The position numbers and the translations under genes are program-made. Under the pieces are notes generated by a model. The model ran no database searches, was not told the origin of the DNA, and was given only the letters and a program-made list of their open reading frames with translations. This document shows positions 1-7,950 of a DNA stretch of 12,914 bases, one piece after another. The stretch is from NCBI GenBank assembly GCA_031364965.1, contig JANLXF010000104.1, positions 1 through 12,914 of the forward strand, given 5' to 3'. Each line of letters opens with the position of its first letter. Positions within the stretch are counted from its first letter, which is position 1. This stretch comes from JAOUEA01 sp031364965 (GTDB lineage: Bacteria > Actinomycetota > UBA4738 > HRBIN12).

Positions 1-910
1 CCACGGCGATATCGAACGCGCGCTTGATCACCACCTGGGTTCCGGTGAGGCGCGCGGGGCGCAGCGACAGCGCGGTCACACCGCCAAGCGACTGCACGGC
101 GACGCGGCTCGAGAGGACCTCGGGCAGCGTGGCGGTCACCCGCACCTCGACGCCCTCCAGCCGGACCGCCTTCGCCACGTACCCCATCTCGAAGGCCGAG
201 AGCGCGCTCGCCGCCACGAAGACGCACTCGGCGCCGACGTCGCGGATCACGTCGCGGAGATCGGCCACCGTGCCCACGACGGGAACGTCGCCAGCGGGGA
301 TGCCGGGAGCCAGGTCGGTCGAGACCATCGCGATCGCCCGGAATCCGAACGACGGCAGCTGCATCAGGCGAGCGAGGTGCTGCGCCTCGGTGTTCGTCCC
401 GACGACGACCGTCGGGAACGACAACCGCCCCTGCACCCGCTGGCGATGGATGTAGCCGTGCCAGAGCCGCCGCGACGCCAACGCGGCGAACAGCGCGGTC
501 GCCCACGCGATCGCGAGCCACAGGCGCGAGTAGTCAGCCTTGGACCAGAACGAGACGACGAGGATCGACCCGACGCCCATCGAGACGGCGAAGATGATGC
601 GGCGGAACTCCTCGGCCGGCGCGTACCGGTAGGCGTCGTAGAGATGGAAGCCCGCGTAGAGGCACAGGATCGCGATCGGTGACGCGAGGAGCAACAGCGC
701 GAAGGTCCCGCTCGGCATCTCGAGCCATCCGAACCTGGCCCAATAGCCGATCAGCAGCGCGGCGGCGACCGACAATACGTCGGTGAGCGCGATCCAACGG
801 TAGAGCGCCCGGTAGGCGCCACGGACCGACGTCTCGCGTTCGACCGCAGGTGCGGCGCGGAGGGACCGCGTGCGGCCCTCGACCCCGACATCTTCGATCC
901 GTCCCTGCAT
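1..910 (-). CDS. Polyprenyl glycosylphosphotransferase (sugar transferase), C-terminus off the window
   Basis: I read this frame directly on the minus strand: it is open from an ATG at 910 to the window edge (303 codons), so the gene is partial at its 3' end. GGAGG at 917-921 lies 6 bases before the ATG. Four hydrophobic segments lie near residues 40-60, 69-90, 104-122 and 129-147. They are followed by a Rossmann-like region starting VVVGTNTEAQHLARLM (about 168-183) and a VFVAAS strand near 230. The last visible residues, VIKRAFDIAV, match the entry to the bacterial sugar-transferase catalytic domain, where KRAxDI is characteristic. Family members transfer a sugar phosphate from a nucleotide sugar to undecaprenyl phosphate at the inner face of the membrane, starting exopolysaccharide or glycan synthesis. 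The catalytic core is outside the window, so the sugar cannot be inferred. The gene follows tadC in the same direction but after 278 bases, so it probably has its own control. Confidence 0.88.
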   Translation of the reverse strand, partial: MQGRIEDVGVEGRTRSLRAAPAVERETSVRGAYRALYRWIALTDVLSVAAALLIGYWARFGWLEMPSGTFALLLLASPIAILCLYAGFHLYDAYRYAPAEEFRRIIFAVSMGVGSILVVSFWSKADYSRLWLAIAWATALFAALASRRLWHGYIHRQRVQGRLSFPTVVVGTNTEAQHLARLMQLPSFGFRAIAMVSTDLAPGIPAGDVPVVGTVADLRDVIRDVGAECVFVAASALSAFEMGYVAKAVRLEGVEVRVTATLPEVLSSRVAVQSLGGVTALSLRPARLTGTQVVIKRAFDIAV

Positions 911-928
911 CCAACGCCTCCGGTTATC

Positions 929-946
929 ACCCGGGCGCTCCCGGGT
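929..946 (-). promoter_or_regulatory. Hairpin just upstream of the sugar transferase RBS
   Basis: ACCCGGG (929-935) and CCCGGGT (940-946) are perfect 7-bp arms around a 4-base loop. In the minus-strand transcript the stem ends 7 bases before the Shine-Dalgarno sequence (917-921), close enough to influence ribosome access. The structure is seen in the sequence; a regulatory role is inferred. Confidence 0.5.
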
Positions 947-956
947 CTGGTTCCTC

Positions 957-987
957 GGGGGAGCACCTGGCTCCCCCACACGGGGGA
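957..987 (-). promoter_or_regulatory. Two mutually exclusive hairpins in the sugar transferase leader
   Basis: GGGGGAGC (957-964) pairs perfectly with GCTCCCCC (970-977) around a 5-base loop. The same middle tract, TCCCCC (972-977), can instead pair with GGGGGA (982-987) around a 4-base loop. The shared segment allows only one stem at a time, an arrangement typical of attenuators and other switching leaders. There is no U-tract, so a classical intrinsic terminator is not supported. I do not recognise a known riboswitch core. Confidence 0.45.
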
Positions 988-1018
988 CGATAGCTGGAGT
1001 ACGCCGACGATGCTATCG
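988..1018. repeat. Inverted repeat CGATAGC-N17-GCTATCG
   Basis: Perfect 7-bp arms at 988-994 and 1012-1018, separated by 17 bases, sit upstream of the sugar transferase. They could be two half-sites for a DNA-binding dimer or another stem of the leader RNA. The sequence does not decide between these. Confidence 0.4.
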
Positions 1019-1102
1019 GTCGGAGGGTCCGTCTTGGGGCGGATGGCTCGCAGAGGGCTTAGACCGGAAGTCCTCCCAGGTCGCACGGGGTGATGACGCG
1101 CC

Positions 1103-1118
1103 GAACGGCGCCCCGTTC
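1103..1118 (-). terminator. Weak hairpin downstream of tadC, possible operon end
   Basis: GAACGG (1103-1108) and CCGTTC (1113-1118) form a 6-bp stem with a 4-base loop about 70 bases after the tadC stop codon. No T-run follows on the minus strand, so it would not be a canonical intrinsic terminator. It is the best terminator-like structure I see between tadC and the next gene. Confidence 0.25.
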
Positions 1119-1188
1119 CGAGCCGGGGAAGGACTCGGTTCGAGGGGCCGTGGCATCCGCCGCTCACGCCGACGTTGAGCCGGTCTGA

Positions 1189-2136
1189 TCAGGCGTGCAG
1201 GAGGCCGTTGATGATCTGGATCGCGCCCGGGCCGATGATCACGACGAACAGGGCGGGGAGCACACAGAGCACGAGCGGGAAGACGATCTTGACCGGGGTC
1301 TGCTGTGCCTTCGCCTCAGCCGCCTGGCGCCGCTTGATACGGAGCTGCTGGGCCTGGGTGCGCAGCACGCTCGCGATCGAGACGCCGAAGATATCCGCTT
1401 GGATCATCGCGAGCGCGAACGCGTTGAGCTCTTCGACATCGGTGCGCTCCGCGAGGTGCCGGAAGGCATCGCCGCGCGGCACGCCCAGCTGGATCTCCTG
1501 GAGCATCCGTGCGAACTCCGACGACAGCACACCGGGGACGTTCTGCACGACCTGCGCGATCGAGGCATTGAGCGACAGGCCTGCCTCGACGCTGATCGTG
1601 AGCAGATCGAGCGTGTCCGAGAGCGTCCGAAGGATCTCCCGCTGGCGCACCTCGACCTTGCGGTTCAGCGTCGAGTCCGGAGCGACGAACCCCACGAACG
1701 AGAGCAGGGCGAGCATGACCATCGAGATGAACGGCGGAGGCGACACGGTCGAGGCGATGAAGAGCCCGATGACGAATCCGCCGATCGCCCCGATCACCTT
1801 GAACGCCAGCACCCGCTCGGCGTCCCACCCGACCGGGCCGCCCGCCAAAAGCAGCTTGTGCGCGATGCGGTCGCGGGTGTCGAGCGGCGTGACGCGTCGG
1901 GCCATGCGTCCGGCCCGCGAGACGATCGGTACCACGACACGCCGGCTGAAGCTCTGCGCCAGGTCCTGCTCCCGCAGGTCCACCGGGTCGGTGAGCGTGG
2001 AGGTGCCCCCGACCTGGGACTCGAGCAGGCGCATCGCCCTGCGCTTCTCGGACTCGGTCTGGTCCATGGCGATGCCCGCGAGGAGCACCGAGAAGAAGAC
2101 GGAGCCGACGGCGACGACGAGCAGGATCTCAGACAT
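1189..2136 (-). CDS. tadC: TadC, Flp pilus platform protein (type II secretion system F family)
   Basis: This 315-residue protein is a polytopic inner-membrane subunit of the Tad pilus motor platform, partnering TadB under the ATPase TadA. An N-terminal membrane segment (about 3-22) is followed by a cytoplasmic stretch and hydrophobic pairs near 110-130 and 136-153. A T2SSF domain spans about 170-300, with the family-like run LSDTLDLLTISVEAGLSL near 172-189 and a closing hydrophobic segment near 284-304. Size and membrane layout fit TadC. The ATG at 2136 overlaps the end of tadB by 8 bases and has no strong Shine-Dalgarno sequence, which suggests translational coupling. It is the last gene of the pilus operon. 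Confidence 0.92.
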   Translation of the reverse strand: MSEILLVVAVGSVFFSVLLAGIAMDQTESEKRRAMRLLESQVGGTSTLTDPVDLREQDLAQSFSRRVVVPIVSRAGRMARRVTPLDTRDRIAHKLLLAGGPVGWDAERVLAFKVIGAIGGFVIGLFIASTVSPPPFISMVMLALLSFVGFVAPDSTLNRKVEVRQREILRTLSDTLDLLTISVEAGLSLNASIAQVVQNVPGVLSSEFARMLQEIQLGVPRGDAFRHLAERTDVEELNAFALAMIQADIFGVSIASVLRTQAQQLRIKRRQAAEAKAQQTPVKIVFPLVLCVLPALFVVIIGPGAIQIINGLLHA

Positions 2137-3136
2137 CGATATCCACGATCTTTCTCATCCAGACGATGCCGACGATCAACAAGCAGCTGGCCGTTCCCAG
2201 CATGATGAGACCGAGCCTCGTGGTGACCAGCATTCCGATGTACGACGGGTTCACGGCGGCCATGTACGCACCGATCGCGCACGGCAAGAGCGCGAGGACC
2301 CATGCGGAGAGCCGCCCCTCGGCGGTGAGCACCTGGATCTGGCGGCGCATCATCGCGCGCTCGCGGAGGGTGTCCGCGACGCTGTCGAGGATCTCGGCCA
2401 GGTTGCCGCCGACCTCGCGCTGGATGTTCACGGCCAGGACCGCCCAGCGGAAGTCCGGGGAGCCCACGCGGGTGGCGAGCGCCTCCAGCGCTTCGTCGGT
2501 GCTCCGCCCGAGGCGGATCTCGGCGACGACCCGCTGGAACTCCGTCGCGGCCGGCTGCGCGATCTCGCGCGCGACCGTGTCCAGCGACTGCATGAACGAG
2601 TGACCGGCGCGCAGCGAGCTCGCCATGATCGTGAGCACGTCGGGCAGCTGCTCCCGGAGCTTCTCCGCCCGCTTCTTCATCGACGTCTTCAGGGCGATCG
2701 ACGGACCGGCGCCCGCGAGGGTGCCGACGAGCAGCGCGAGCAGCGGGTTCCGCAGGAGGGCCTGGCCGAGCGTGGCGCCCACCAGGGCGGCCACGACGGA
2801 CAGGACCACGAACTCACCCGAGCGGACACTGACGCCCGCCGCCTCGAGCTCGGCGTCGACCCGCTCGCTGAAACCACGCGCGTCGGCGAAGCGCTTCCCG
2901 TACGAGGTGACCCTCCCGGGGATCCACCCGCCGGCGCCGGAGGCGACCGCCTCCGGTTGGGCGCTGGGACGCGAGGCGGTCGCCATGCGAGCCGCCATCT
3001 CCCGATCCTTCTTGGCGCGGATCGCCGTGCCGAAGAGCAGCCACCCGATCACGAACGCGGCGACGCCGACGATCGCGGCCACCACGATCGGTGCGGCGGG
3101 CGTGCTCCAGAACGATGCGGCCAGCGAGGCGCTCAT
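2129..3136 (-). CDS. tadB: TadB, Flp pilus platform protein (type II secretion system F family)
   Basis: This 335-residue integral membrane protein would form the Tad assembly platform with TadC and contact the TadA ATPase. Hydrophobic segments lie near 15-36, 106-125, 128-148, 277-296 and 305-328. The T2SSF domain covers roughly 160-290 and includes LPDVLTIMASSLRAGHSFMQ (164-183) and EVGGNLAEILD (241-251), both typical of TadB. A polar linker (about 40-105) separates the first membrane segment from the rest, as usual. The start codon overlaps the tadA stop in an ATGA tetranucleotide (3133-3136), and the stop lies inside tadC, so synthesis of the three proteins is probably coupled. The coding region contains a GC-rich perfect 9-bp inverted repeat (2937-2956), probably incidental. 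Confidence 0.93.
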   Translation of the reverse strand: MSASLAASFWSTPAAPIVVAAIVGVAAFVIGWLLFGTAIRAKKDREMAARMATASRPSAQPEAVASGAGGWIPGRVTSYGKRFADARGFSERVDAELEAAGVSVRSGEFVVLSVVAALVGATLGQALLRNPLLALLVGTLAGAGPSIALKTSMKKRAEKLREQLPDVLTIMASSLRAGHSFMQSLDTVAREIAQPAATEFQRVVAEIRLGRSTDEALEALATRVGSPDFRWAVLAVNIQREVGGNLAEILDSVADTLRERAMMRRQIQVLTAEGRLSAWVLALLPCAIGAYMAAVNPSYIGMLVTTRLGLIMLGTASCLLIVGIVWMRKIVDIDV

Positions 3137-4452
3137 CGCTCCCCCTTGGACTCCAGGGCGAACGTCTCTGCCTCGAGGTAGACACCGCGCTCGGCGAGCT
3201 TGTCCAGGAACTTCGGACGCAGGCCGGTCGCCTTCAGATGCCCCTTGAATTTGCCCTCATCGTCGATCCCGGCCGAGTAGTCGAACAGGAAGATGTCCTG
3301 GAGGGTGATGACCTCGCTCTCCATGCCCACCACCTCGGTGACGTGGGTGATGCGACGTGTCCCGTCCTTCAGCCGCTGCTGGTGGACGATCAACTGGATC
3401 GCCGACGCGATCTGCTCGCGGACCGAGCGCGGCGAGATATCCATGCCGGCCATCAGCGTGATCGTTTCGAGCCGCGATAGCGCGTCGCGGGGCGTGTTCG
3501 CGTGCACGGTCGAGATCGAGCCGTCGTGGCCCGTGTTCATCGCCTGCAGCATGTCCAGCGCCTCGGGGCCGCGGACCTCTCCGACCACGATGCGGTCAGG
3601 CCGCATGCGCAAGGAGTTCCGCACGAGGTCGCGGATCGTCACGGCTCCCTTGCCCTCGATGTTCGGCGGGCGACCTTCCAGGCGAACGACGTGCGGCTGC
3701 TGGAGCTTCAGCTCCGCCGCGTCTTCGATCGTCAGGATGCGCTCGTCGTCGGGGATGAACGAGGACAGCACGTTCAGGGTGGTTGTCTTGCCGGCGCCCG
3801 TTCCGCCCGAGACCAAGATGTTGGTCTTGCCCCGCACGCACGCCTCGAGGAACTTCGAGGTCGCCGAGCTCATCGTGCCGAACTCCACGAGCTCCTCGGC
3901 GCCGTAGGGGTCGGCCGAGAACTTCCGGATCGTGAGCGACGGCCCGTCGATCGCGAGCGGCGGGATGATCGCGTTCACGCGGGAGCCGTCGGGAAGCCGG
4001 GCATCCACATAAGGACTGGCCTCGTCGACGCGGCGCCCGACCTTGCCCACGATCTTGTCGATCGTGCGGCGGAGCTGCGACTCGTCGTGGAACTTCGTGC
4101 CCGTCCAGTAGAGCTTGCCGGCGCGCTCGACGTAGATCGTGTCCCAGTTGTTCACCATGATCTCGGTGACCTCGGGGTCACGGACGTAGGGCTCGAGCGG
4201 ACCGAGGCCCAGGACGCTGTCGCCGATCTGCCGGACGATCAGGAGCTTCTCCTGCGCGGAGAGCGGCCCCTCCTCGTCGTCGAGCAGCTCGCGCAGGCGC
4301 TGGTGCACCAAGCCTTCGAGCTCGCTGTCGGACAGGGTGGAGTCGTAGAGCCGCGGACCGAGCACCTCGACGAGGCGCTCCTGCACGCGGATCCGGACCT
4401 CCGAGATCCGATCCTTCTGCTGGGCCTTCGCCAGCCTGTCTGCCAGGGACAT
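3133..4452 (-). CDS. tadA: TadA/CpaF, Flp pilus assembly ATPase
   Basis: This 439-residue cytoplasmic secretion ATPase of the CpaF/TadA (VirB11/PulE-like) family drives pilin polymerisation at the TadB/TadC platform. The visible motifs are complete: Walker A GGTGAGKT (216-223), Walker B-type RIVVGEVR (287-294) and the His box TGHDGSISTVHAN (307-319). The N-terminal domain contains GLGPLEPYVRDPEVTEIMVN (81-100) and RLPDGSRVNAIIPP (152-165), which are standard for the family. The length is typical. AAGGAGG at 4460-4466 lies 7 bases before the ATG and overlaps the tadZ stop codon, so the ribosome site is built into the previous gene's end. All key residues are present, and the protein should be active. 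Confidence 0.97.
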   Translation of the reverse strand: MSLADRLAKAQQKDRISEVRIRVQERLVEVLGPRLYDSTLSDSELEGLVHQRLRELLDDEEGPLSAQEKLLIVRQIGDSVLGLGPLEPYVRDPEVTEIMVNNWDTIYVERAGKLYWTGTKFHDESQLRRTIDKIVGKVGRRVDEASPYVDARLPDGSRVNAIIPPLAIDGPSLTIRKFSADPYGAEELVEFGTMSSATSKFLEACVRGKTNILVSGGTGAGKTTTLNVLSSFIPDDERILTIEDAAELKLQQPHVVRLEGRPPNIEGKGAVTIRDLVRNSLRMRPDRIVVGEVRGPEALDMLQAMNTGHDGSISTVHANTPRDALSRLETITLMAGMDISPRSVREQIASAIQLIVHQQRLKDGTRRITHVTEVVGMESEVITLQDIFLFDYSAGIDDEGKFKGHLKATGLRPKFLDKLAERGVYLEAETFALESKGER

Positions 4453-4464
4453 GTGGGTGCCTCC

Positions 4465-5679
4465 TTAGGACCGCGAGAACAACTTGCGCCGCTTGCCGCG
4501 GGCCGCGGCGGTGGCCGCGACCTCCTCGGACTCCGACAGACCGATGAAGCGTTGCGCGAGCTGACGAACGGCCACGGCGACGTCCGACGTGGGCTCGTCT
4601 ATCACCACGGGCCGCCCCTTGTTCAGGGAGGTCGGCACGAGCCGACTCGACGGGATCATCGCGTCGACCTGGATCTTCATGACCCGCTCGACATCGTTCG
4701 CGTCGAGACCGACCTTGCTGTCGGCTCGATTCAGCACGACGCGGAAGCGCTCACGGGGCAGCCCGATCGAGAGCAACGTGTCGAGCCCCTTGGACAGGTG
4801 CTTCACGCCCACCACGTCGAGGCTCGTCACGAGGCAGATCAGCTCGGACAGGTCGAAGCACACGAGCGCGGAATCCGAGTAGTCGACCGACGCGTCGACG
4901 ACCACCTGGCTGAACTCGCCACGGATCGCCCGCAGGAACTTGCCGATCGCCTCGCCGGGAGGTGCTTCGGCGGCAGGGTCCGGCGGAGCGCCGAAGCCCC
5001 ACAGGTTGTCGCCGAGCTGCACGCCGACCTCACGCAGGCGTTGGCGATCCGCACCCTCGCCGAGCTCCATGAGCTCCTGGATGCTCGTCGCCGGCTCGCG
5101 CCCGAAGTAGGTGAAGACGTCACCCATGTCGAAGTCGAGGTCGACGACGGCCGTGTCCTCGCCAGTGATGTCGGCGATCGCGGTCGCGAGGTTGCTGGTC
5201 AGGAACGTCTTGCCGCTCCCGCCCTTGGACGAGAACACCGAGATGATCCGGCCCTTGGTCGCCTGACCTGCGTCACGCGTGACCGAGGTCACCGAACGCA
5301 GGTTCGCGGCCCACACGATCGCGCGCTCCACGGCATCGCGGAGCTCCTCGCTGCCCTGGGTCATGTCGACCACGTCGCGGATACCGGCCCGCATCGCGGC
5401 GGGCAGGAGCCCGTTCCACGTGTGGTCGCGCACCAGGACGATCGCCGTGCCCGGGGCCTGACGACCCACGAACTCGGCGAGTCCGAGGGCGTCGGGCTCC
5501 TTGACCTCGGGCGACAGCACGAGCACGTCGACCGGGTGGTATGCCTGGATCAAGAGCTCTTCTGCCGCGGTCGCGGACTGCACCCAGCCGATCTCGTCAG
5601 TCTCGACCTCGAGCGATCGAGCGAGCTGCTGGCGGAAGGACTGCGGCGTCCCGACGGCGACGACGCTGGCTTCGGTCAT
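4465..5679 (-). CDS. tadZ: TadZ/CpaE, pilus-localising MinD/ParA-type ATPase
   Basis: This 404-residue protein has the TadZ/CpaE layout. Residues 1-125 form a receiver-like domain and about 143-380 a ParA/MinD ATPase domain. The deviant Walker A motif SKGGSGKT is at 151-158, with VVDLDFDMGD at 178-187 (Walker A' aspartates) and VVVDASVDYSD further on. In the receiver-like part the phosphoacceptor position reads VLVLSPEV, serine replacing aspartate; such atypical receivers are usual in TadZ. The protein is expected to bind the membrane or pole and recruit the TadA machine. Its ATG overlaps the cpaB stop in ATGA (5676-5679), and its TAA lies in the tadA Shine-Dalgarno sequence. The C-terminus is basic (RGKRRKLFSRS), possibly membrane-contacting. 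Confidence 0.94.
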   Translation of the reverse strand: MTEASVVAVGTPQSFRQQLARSLEVETDEIGWVQSATAAEELLIQAYHPVDVLVLSPEVKEPDALGLAEFVGRQAPGTAIVLVRDHTWNGLLPAAMRAGIRDVVDMTQGSEELRDAVERAIVWAANLRSVTSVTRDAGQATKGRIISVFSSKGGSGKTFLTSNLATAIADITGEDTAVVDLDFDMGDVFTYFGREPATSIQELMELGEGADRQRLREVGVQLGDNLWGFGAPPDPAAEAPPGEAIGKFLRAIRGEFSQVVVDASVDYSDSALVCFDLSELICLVTSLDVVGVKHLSKGLDTLLSIGLPRERFRVVLNRADSKVGLDANDVERVMKIQVDAMIPSSRLVPTSLNKGRPVVIDEPTSDVAVAVRQLAQRFIGLSESEEVAATAAARGKRRKLFSRS

Positions 5680-6512
5680 TTCGCGGTCCCAACCACCGAC
5701 TCGAACGAGGGACCGGCGGTGGCCGGGGTCGCGTAGCCGTCCTCGTTCTGAGGCGGCAGCAGACCCAGGTTCACGTTGTCGGCGTAGGCCAGCGCGTAAC
5801 TGACCGCGGAGGCTTCCTCGGGGAGCAGGTCGAGCGTGAGCGGGATGTTCTCCTCGGAGAACTTGTTGTCCTCGTTCACCGGGTTGCGGATGTCGAGGAC
5901 CCGCGTCGACGACACCAGCGTGACCGTGAAACTGAACGGCATCGCGATGACCGGAGCGTCGGCCCCGGCGCCCCCCTGGAGCGAGGCGTACACGCGCTGG
6001 AGCTGCGCGGGACTCAGGAGCGAGCGCAACACGTTCTTCGAGACGATCTGCCCCTCTTTGAACGAGGCGTAGACCACGACGAAGTCGCCGCGCTGGATCA
6101 CGCCGTACCCCGCGGGGCCGCCATCGAGGACGATCGGTAGACCGACGTGGTCGGCGCTGATCCCCAGCGGGCCGCCGGCAGGCGCTTCACCGCTCGACAG
6201 TCGGCTCGTGGCGATCTGCTCGTTCGCGAGCACCGGGGCCGTGGTGGTCTGGCCCTTGAGCTGCGCGAGATCGGTGACGGCACCGTCGACGACGGCGTCG
6301 GTCGGGATGCCGAGCTGTGAGAACACCCCTTGATCGATCAGGGTGTTCAGGTTCGTGTTCGCCGGGATGTCCTGCGACGACACGATCACCGAGGAAAGCG
6401 AGCCGCCCGAAACGGCGTCCTGCTTGACTCCCTTGGTGTAGAGGATCACCGCCCCCGCAGCCGCGATGGCGAGGATCACAGCGATAGCTACGACCAGACC
6501 GCGTGACCTCAT
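5676..6512 (-). CDS. cpaB: CpaB/RcpC, Flp pilus assembly protein with SAF domain
   Basis: I place the start at ATG 6512, giving 278 residues, because AAGGAG (6521-6526) lies 8 bases upstream and the protein then begins with a short basic stretch and a membrane segment (about 5-26). An in-frame extension to 6611 would read back through the end of the preceding gene and has no support. A SAF-type domain (about 41-103, with SSQDIPANTNL near 45-55) is followed by an RcpC/CpaB domain (about 115-265). In Gram-negatives CpaB works with the secretin CpaC; here no secretin is encoded, as in other single-membrane Tad loci, so it probably organises the pilus outside the membrane. An inverted repeat at 6321-6348 lies inside the gene. 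Confidence 0.9.
   Translation of the reverse strand: MRSRGLVVAIAVILAIAAAGAVILYTKGVKQDAVSGGSLSSVIVSSQDIPANTNLNTLIDQGVFSQLGIPTDAVVDGAVTDLAQLKGQTTTAPVLANEQIATSRLSSGEAPAGGPLGISADHVGLPIVLDGGPAGYGVIQRGDFVVVYASFKEGQIVSKNVLRSLLSPAQLQRVYASLQGGAGADAPVIAMPFSFTVTLVSSTRVLDIRNPVNEDNKFSEENIPLTLDLLPEEASAVSYALAYADNVNLGLLPPQNEDGYATPATAGPSFESVVGTAK
6321..6348. repeat. 28-bp interrupted palindrome inside cpaB
   Basis: GAACACCC (6321-6328) and GGGTGTTC (6341-6348) are perfect 8-bp arms. Between them lies CT followed by the self-complementary TGATCGATCA (6331-6340). In RNA this gives a stem of 8 plus up to about 3-5 bp with a 2-nt bulge. It encodes cpaB residues near 55-64, so it could be chance under codon constraint, an internal mRNA hairpin, or a protein-binding dyad. 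Confidence 0.5.
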
Positions 6513-6534
6513 CTGCCTGTCTCCTTCCGTCCTT

Positions 6535-7950
6535 CTAGCTCTGTCCCGGGCACGAGCCCAAGTTCCGATCGCAGAGGACGATCGACTGTGCGCCGAAGTC
6601 CTCTCCTTCACCCACTCGACCCGACCCGGTGGTGAATCCCTTCCACTGCGTCACCAGGCAGATCGCGTTCGGGTCGCTCGGCCTGATGCCGCACGCCCCA
6701 GGTGTTCCGTTCATCGACCAGCCGTACTGAATCTTGAGGTTCGTCGCGGCGGCGATCCGCCATGTGATCGTGCGTGCGGCGGTGTCGTACCAATACGCGC
6801 AGGTGGGCGAGGTGTCGCCCGGCGCGCACTGGCGGTACTCCGCGCCCTTCTTCGGGTAGATGTGCACGCTGCTCGAGAGCAGGGTGTCGGGCGAGACCGC
6901 CGGGCAGCCGGAGGTGCCGTACGAGTCGGCGATCGCCTTCACCTGTCCGTTGGTCAGGCTGGTCGTCGACATCGTGCAGGTGCCGCTCGCGCCCGGCGTG
7001 CCGATCGCTGCCGAGTCGTTCCCCTTGTAGACCTCGTGGATCAGGAGCCGCGTGAACCCGACGATGTCGTACTTGTCGGGCGTGCCCGGGCACGGCTGGA
7101 CGGCGCCGCCCTTCGCAAGCTGGCCGTTGCAGTCGTTGACCGGGAAGAGCTTGACCTGGCCGATCTGGCTGTGGAGCGTGTCCCAGTTCGAGGAAGAGTG
7201 GCCGGTGTCGACGCAGACATAGGTCGGCGCGGAGCCCGGGGGCGATCCGTTGAGCAGCAGCAGATCTGGATAGTTGTTGATGATCCAGTCGGCCCGGTCG
7301 GAGGATCCGGCGTTGTGGCAGTTCTCACCCGGGCTGACGTTCCACTGGTCGAGGTTCATGAAACCCCAGCTCGCGTCGCCCAGGCTCGCGTCGCCGTTGT
7401 TGTACCAGAAGGCACAGGTGTCATCGATCGCGATCCCGTCCGGGACCTTGCAGGTGCCCTGCAGGTAGCCGGCGTCCAGCACGATCGGGACGGCGAAACC
7501 TCCAGCCGTCGGGCCCCACGCGGCGGTCGCCTTGGTCTTGACGGTGCCGGTGTTCCCGAACCCGAGGACCTGGGCGAAGAAGAGCTGCTGCTGTGACTGG
7601 TACTCGACGCTCAGGTAGCCGGCTCCGTCGTCGCAGCCGACGACCTCGGTGATGCCGCCGTTCTCGGCGGCCACCCCGTTCACGTTGGCAGCGGCGTAGA
7701 TGTCGGCGCGGCTCTCCGGGTCGAAGCTGTCGGACTGGTCGGCGCACGACTTCGCGGCGGCCAGCGCGGCGGCGTCGGAGGCGTTCACCATCTCGCGGCG
7801 GCGGAGCAACAGCCCGCCGACGTCGATCGTGAGCACCAGCATCCCGAACAGCGCGACGAGGATCAGCGCCGTGATCACCATGACGGCGCCGCGCTCGTCC
7901 TCGCCCCGGCGACGGATGCGATCCGCGAAGCCCATCACGTGGTCTCGCAT
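6535..7950 (-). CDS. TadG-like Flp pilus-associated surface protein, cysteine-rich
   Basis: This is a predicted membrane-anchored extracellular protein of 471 residues. The N-terminus has a TadE/TadG-type (Tad_N) signature: DERGAVMVITALILVALF leading into a membrane helix (about 22-44), then DVGGLLLRRREMVNASDAAA (43-62). The remaining roughly 400 residues are polar, rich in Gly, Asp, Asn and Trp, and contain 16 cysteines spread to the C-terminus (ending SCPGQS), suggesting disulfide bonds. I recognise no catalytic or VWA motif there. The start is uncertain: ATG 7950 has AGGGA (7958-7962) 7 bases upstream and overlaps tadE by 16 bases; ATG 7935 overlaps the tadE stop as TGATG. A further upstream extension is only the tadE shadow. 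It probably acts as a minor pilin, tip or adhesin component. Confidence 0.82.
   Translation of the reverse strand: MRDHVMGFADRIRRRGEDERGAVMVITALILVALFGMLVLTIDVGGLLLRRREMVNASDAAALAAAKSCADQSDSFDPESRADIYAAANVNGVAAENGGITEVVGCDDGAGYLSVEYQSQQQLFFAQVLGFGNTGTVKTKATAAWGPTAGGFAVPIVLDAGYLQGTCKVPDGIAIDDTCAFWYNNGDASLGDASWGFMNLDQWNVSPGENCHNAGSSDRADWIINNYPDLLLLNGSPPGSAPTYVCVDTGHSSSNWDTLHSQIGQVKLFPVNDCNGQLAKGGAVQPCPGTPDKYDIVGFTRLLIHEVYKGNDSAAIGTPGASGTCTMSTTSLTNGQVKAIADSYGTSGCPAVSPDTLLSSSVHIYPKKGAEYRQCAPGDTSPTCAYWYDTAARTITWRIAAATNLKIQYGWSMNGTPGACGIRPSDPNAICLVTQWKGFTTGSGRVGEGEDFGAQSIVLCDRNLGSCPGQS

Noticed and set aside
534..914. Minus-strand open frame of 126 codons over the sugar transferase
   Set aside because: Its product is arginine-rich without any motif, while the other minus-strand frame from 910 gives membrane segments and the KRAFDI signature.
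2937..2956. Perfect 9-bp inverted repeat CCGGAGGCG-AC-CGCCTCCGG inside tadB
   Set aside because: It is entirely G/C-rich and lies in a low-complexity Gly/Ala linker; such dyads are expected by chance at this composition.
1175..3181. Long plus-strand open frame (668 codons) opposite tadB and tadC
   Set aside because: It is rich in Arg, Asp, His and Glu with no recognisable domain and lies antisense to clear T2SSF proteins. High GC keeps the opposite frame free of stops.
3502..5736. Long plus-strand open frame (744 codons) opposite tadA and tadZ
   Set aside because: It is antisense to two genes with complete ATPase motifs and has shadow-type composition. No RBS or family match is visible.
6513..6611. 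33-residue N-terminal extension of CpaB
   Set aside because: It overlaps the end of the TadG-like gene, whereas ATG 6512 has a good AAGGAG at 8 bases and places the membrane segment at the N-terminus.
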